Positions 6,153 through 7,472 of a stretch of 7,472 bases of DNA are shown here, piece by piece. The notes under the pieces were generated by a model that saw only the letters and a program-made list of their open reading frames with translations, ran no database searches and had not been told where the DNA came from. Origin of the DNA: Desulfobulbaceae bacterium (lineage in GTDB: Bacteria; Desulfobacterota; Desulfobulbia; Desulfobulbales; DAOVSZ01); assembly GCA_030627725.1 (NCBI GenBank), contig DAOVSZ010000132.1, positions 1-7,472 on the forward strand. Reading direction: 5' to 3'. Each line of letters starts with the position of its first letter. Position 1 is the first letter of the stretch. Both the position numbers and the translations under genes were made by a program.

Positions 6153-6827
6153 TCAGAAGATAAGCTCTTTGAAATAGACAATGGAAGGAAACCTGTCAGA
6201 ATACACGACAGGGGTGGTGCTGCTGGGGCGGGCCACATAGATGGGGTATTTGATGCCATGCTCTTCGGCAGAGATGAGAACATTTTCGGTATCATCGGCA
6301 AGCATTGTCCTGTTAGGGTCATAGTGGATCATCTTTTCAATGCGTTGCCAGAAAACCGGGTCCTCCTTTGCCACTCCGACCTCCTGAGAACAGATGATCC
6401 GGTCAAAATAACTGCCGATAGCGGTTTTTTTTATCTTGATGTCAAGGGTCTTGCTGTGGGCATTGGTTACCAGGAAAACGCCTTTGCCGATTTCTTGACA
6501 AAACTTCAGAAAATCAAGCACATAGGGGTGGACCTGAATAAGCTGATCGACCTTCATCTTCAAGGCGGGAATATCGAGTCCAAGCTCTCTGGACCAGAAG
6601 TCGAGATCGGTCCAGGCAAGGGTCCCTTCTTCTTTCTTATAGCGCGCCAGCAACTGCGCACGTGCCGCCTCAACCGTTATGTCGTGGACAATGGAAAAGG
6701 TCTCCGGGACATAGGTATGCCAGAAATAGTCATCAAAATGCCTGTCCAGCAATGTCCCGTCCATGTCAAGCAGAACGGTGTCAATGTCCTTCCAGGCAAT
6801 ATCTATCGGGATTCTTGTTTTGCTCAT
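6153..6827 (-). CDS. yrfG: HAD-family GMP/IMP nucleotidase, YrfG type
   Basis: A 224-residue haloacid-dehalogenase hydrolase closely resembling E. coli YrfG, which dephosphorylates purine nucleoside monophosphates (GMP, IMP). The N-terminal segment IAWKDIDTVLLDMDGTLLD matches YrfG almost word for word and holds nucleophile Asp21 and general acid Asp23. The cap region includes FDDYFWHTYVPE (31-42) and WTDLDFWSRELGLDI (72-86), also YrfG-like. Motif II is Thr121 in LVTNAH, motif III is Lys154 in GVAKED, and the Mg-binding motif IV is Asp178-Asp179 in LADDTENVL. Length is the usual one for the family. Its ATG overlaps the TGA of the upstream cysteine-cluster gene (ATGA), so the two are translationally coupled; the independent ribosome site is weak. 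Exact substrate in this organism is inferred from homology. Confidence 0.9.
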   Translation of the reverse strand: MSKTRIPIDIAWKDIDTVLLDMDGTLLDRHFDDYFWHTYVPETFSIVHDITVEAARAQLLARYKKEEGTLAWTDLDFWSRELGLDIPALKMKVDQLIQVHPYVLDFLKFCQEIGKGVFLVTNAHSKTLDIKIKKTAIGSYFDRIICSQEVGVAKEDPVFWQRIEKMIHYDPNRTMLADDTENVLISAEEHGIKYPIYVARPSSTTPVVYSDRFPSIVYFKELIF

Positions 6828-7472
6828 AGTGACGTAATTCCATGAATCTCCAGCCAGTTTCTGACGGATTTCCCTTCTATGCGTTCTGCAAAAAGACCAT
6901 CCAGCAGTTTTTTCACCTCTTTTTCCTCATCCGGCGGAATAAGAAAGCCGGGTACGGATTCGGCTGTTACCAGAGGTCTTCGAGCATCCTCAGAGGGTGC
7001 ATGGATACATCGCAGCTGGTCAGCGACAAAGCCCCACGCCCGTCCCTGGTCGAGATGTTCAATAACCTGCATCAATACCGTGTTGAAAGTAATCTGAATC
7101 TCCGGGACTTCCGCTGTTCCGTGTATATCACATCTTATTTTTGAAAAAAAACTGCGGCAGCCAAACGGCCTCACTGGATAAATAGTGCAGCTGTTCCGAC
7201 GAAGAAAACCGCACGCCTCCTGCGGCCATTCAGGTTCTTCAGGGGGGAGGCCTTCGCCTTGGAGACACAGCTTGGCAAATCGGTTTGTTGTCATCCCGGG
7301 ACCATTGCTTGATTCGACCCCGATTACGCTTTCGAGGTCCTCTACACGCCCGCTTTCCTGAAGATAGGCATGGATTATCTCTGCTTCGAGAGTTGTTATT
7401 GTCACTCCTTGGGTACAGCAGGACGCGCATCCTTCTGCACAGACAAAATCAATAGCCTTGTACCGGTTTTCC
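6824..7472 (-). CDS. YkgJ-family cysteine-cluster protein, 5' end off window
   Basis: The minus-strand frame is open from the TGA at 6824-6826 to the window edge, giving 216 codons with the start missing. The visible N-terminal part contains the family's Cys cluster FVCAEGCASCCTQGV (about codons 10-24 of the visible part). Downstream are ACGFLRRNSCTIYPVRPFGC, the typical C-x-YP-x-RP-x2-C segment, and further cysteines in RCDIHG and RCIH. Proteins of this family (UPF0153/YkgJ) are thought to bind zinc or an Fe-S cluster; no enzymatic role is established. A GTG at 7405 with AAGGA in front could be read as a start, but it would cut off the CxxGCxxCC cluster, so the gene clearly continues upstream. 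It is coupled to the yrfG-type nucleotidase by a 4-base ATGA overlap. Confidence 0.85.
   Translation of the reverse strand, partial: ENRYKAIDFVCAEGCASCCTQGVTITTLEAEIIHAYLQESGRVEDLESVIGVESSNGPGMTTNRFAKLCLQGEGLPPEEPEWPQEACGFLRRNSCTIYPVRPFGCRSFFSKIRCDIHGTAEVPEIQITFNTVLMQVIEHLDQGRAWGFVADQLRCIHAPSEDARRPLVTAESVPGFLIPPDEEKEVKKLLDGLFAERIEGKSVRNWLEIHGITSL

Noticed and set aside
6108..6845. 245-codon plus-strand open frame
   Set aside because: It is antisense to the yrfG-type gene, whose motifs are unmistakable.
7403..7405. GTG start for the cysteine-cluster gene
   Set aside because: The frame is open upstream and encodes the diagnostic CxxGCxxCC cluster, so the GTG is an internal Val codon.

Overview
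The window is a run of genes all read from the minus strand, with codon use and gene content of an ordinary bacterial chromosome. The GAPDH, chorismate synthase, YrfG-type phosphatase and YkgJ-type cysteine-cluster proteins look most like those of Gram-negative, deltaproteobacterial-type (Desulfobacterota) anaerobes. That placement is an impression from the protein sequences, not a computed result. I see no tRNA, rRNA, CRISPR array, phage gene or intact transposase.

Read in the direction of transcription (from high to low coordinates), the layout is as follows. (1) 7472-6824 is the 3' part of a YkgJ-like cysteine-cluster gene, overlapping by ATGA a YrfG-type HAD nucleotidase (6827-6153). (2) 6152-5771 is a roughly 380-base AT-rich intergenic region with three small hairpins, one of them a good intrinsic terminator pointing the other way. 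(3) 5770-2262 is a tight three-gene operon: aroC (chorismate synthase), a GT5 glycogen/starch synthase-like enzyme with an altered first substrate-binding motif, and a 275-residue protein of unknown function ending in a TPR-like repeat. (4) 2229-2038 is a small transposon-like element with 12-base terminal inverted repeats and a perfect 8-base target duplication; its minus-strand RNA can fold into a long hairpin. (5) 1944-940 is a single-gene gap unit (glyceraldehyde-3-phosphate dehydrogenase) with its own promoter and terminator. (6) 820-1 is the 5' part of an unrecognised, apparently helical protein whose start lies directly behind a second terminator-like hairpin.

The functional themes are central carbon flow (gap), glucan storage (the GT5 enzyme), aromatic amino-acid precursor synthesis (aroC) and nucleotide salvage (yrfG). 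Nothing here forms a defence or secondary-metabolism system. The most unusual object is the short mobile-element-like repeat upstream of gap. Its stem differences are all G-U compensated on one strand only, which suggests it has been kept as an RNA or is moved with a structured RNA. Second in interest are the GT5 enzyme missing the usual KxGGL lysine and its co-operonic TPR protein.
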